Below are positions 63,761 to 64,000 of a stretch of 64,000 nt of DNA, in pieces. Origin of the DNA: Bathynomus jamesi (taxonomy: Eukaryota > Arthropoda > Malacostraca > Isopoda > Cirolanidae); the NCBI GenBank assembly GCA_023014485.1, contig JAJOZX010000919.1, positions 1,002,501 through 1,066,500 of the forward strand, in the 5' to 3' direction. Each line of letters opens with the position of its first letter. The first letter of the stretch is position 1. A program made the position numbers and the translations under genes. Below the pieces are notes generated by a model. It searched no databases. It worked only from the letters and a program-made list of their open reading frames with translations, and was not told the DNA's origin.

Positions 63761-64000
63761 TATAAAAAAAATACATAATGTAAATTAAATAATAGTTGGT
63801 TTTTATCTTATTCTTCGTCATCATCATCTTCGACGATCACATGGGTTTGTTGTGTGGGGTTCGTTGCATGGATTTGTTATCTCACGTCTAATCTATGGTC
63901 AGATTGCAGAATATTTGTTTCGGGATTAATCTGTAGAAAGGTCGAGACTGATATGAATAACTCTTTACAGAACTTTATTTCTAAGTTAATCGTAAGAGTG
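63761..64000. other. Non-coding right edge
   Basis: Nothing recognised. Confidence 0.4.

Overview
The window is eukaryotic and almost wholly made of mobile DNA. Spliceosomal exon borders, CR1-like and other LINEs, Penelope-like elements, hAT, Tc1/mariner, CACTG-ended and Mutator-like DNA transposons, tRNA-derived and 5S-derived SINEs, and many (TA)n and (CA)n tracts point to an invertebrate. Short (TTAGG)5 tracts, the ancestral arthropod telomere unit, make an arthropod the best guess; I cannot name the species. No bacterial operon, CRISPR array or rRNA operon is present.

Layout. 1-8440: two copies of a Tc1 tail plus about 1.4 kb of flank (1-2925 and 7050-8440). The first copy is interrupted by two hAT elements whose empty sites survive in the second. 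Between them lie a palindromic MITE split by a decayed LINE, two tRNA-derived SINEs and a broken Tc1 gene. 8500-11700: an orphan multi-kilobase gene on the minus strand, followed by an 84-bp palindrome. 11800-18200: SINE fragment, mariner MITEs, a Mutator-like element carrying (TTAGG)5, a 43-bp x 27 minisatellite and an ancient LINE. 18430-21720: a dimeric tRNA SINE split by a LINE, itself split by a second Mutator-like element with (CCTAA)5. 21727-25883: a broken mariner, a foldback and a CACTG-ended transposon coding for a conserved orphan protein. 26640-30450: a nearly complete CR1-like LINE with an SGNH-esterase ORF1. 30500-37920: hAT elements and MITEs, a 587-bp near-perfect palindrome and a foldback holding two nested elements. 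38040-45080: a LINE cut by four DNA transposons. 45084-49548: a giant foldback with a Penelope-like element that carries a hammerhead-like motif. 50390-52560: a second copy of the same LINE in inverted orientation. 53313-54945: the only convincing host-gene exon. 55000-64000: 5S-derived SINEs, MITEs, a second Penelope-like element and tRNA SINE dimers.

The layers can be ordered in time because nearly every insertion keeps its target-site duplication: 8 bp for hAT, 9 bp for the Mutator-like pair, TA for mariner elements, 3-4 bp for the CACTG family, and 12 bp for one LINE. Transposase and RT genes are mostly broken by stops and frameshifts; the CR1 RT frame is the most intact. All calls were made by eye from sequence and translations; no database search was run, so family names rest on recognised motifs.
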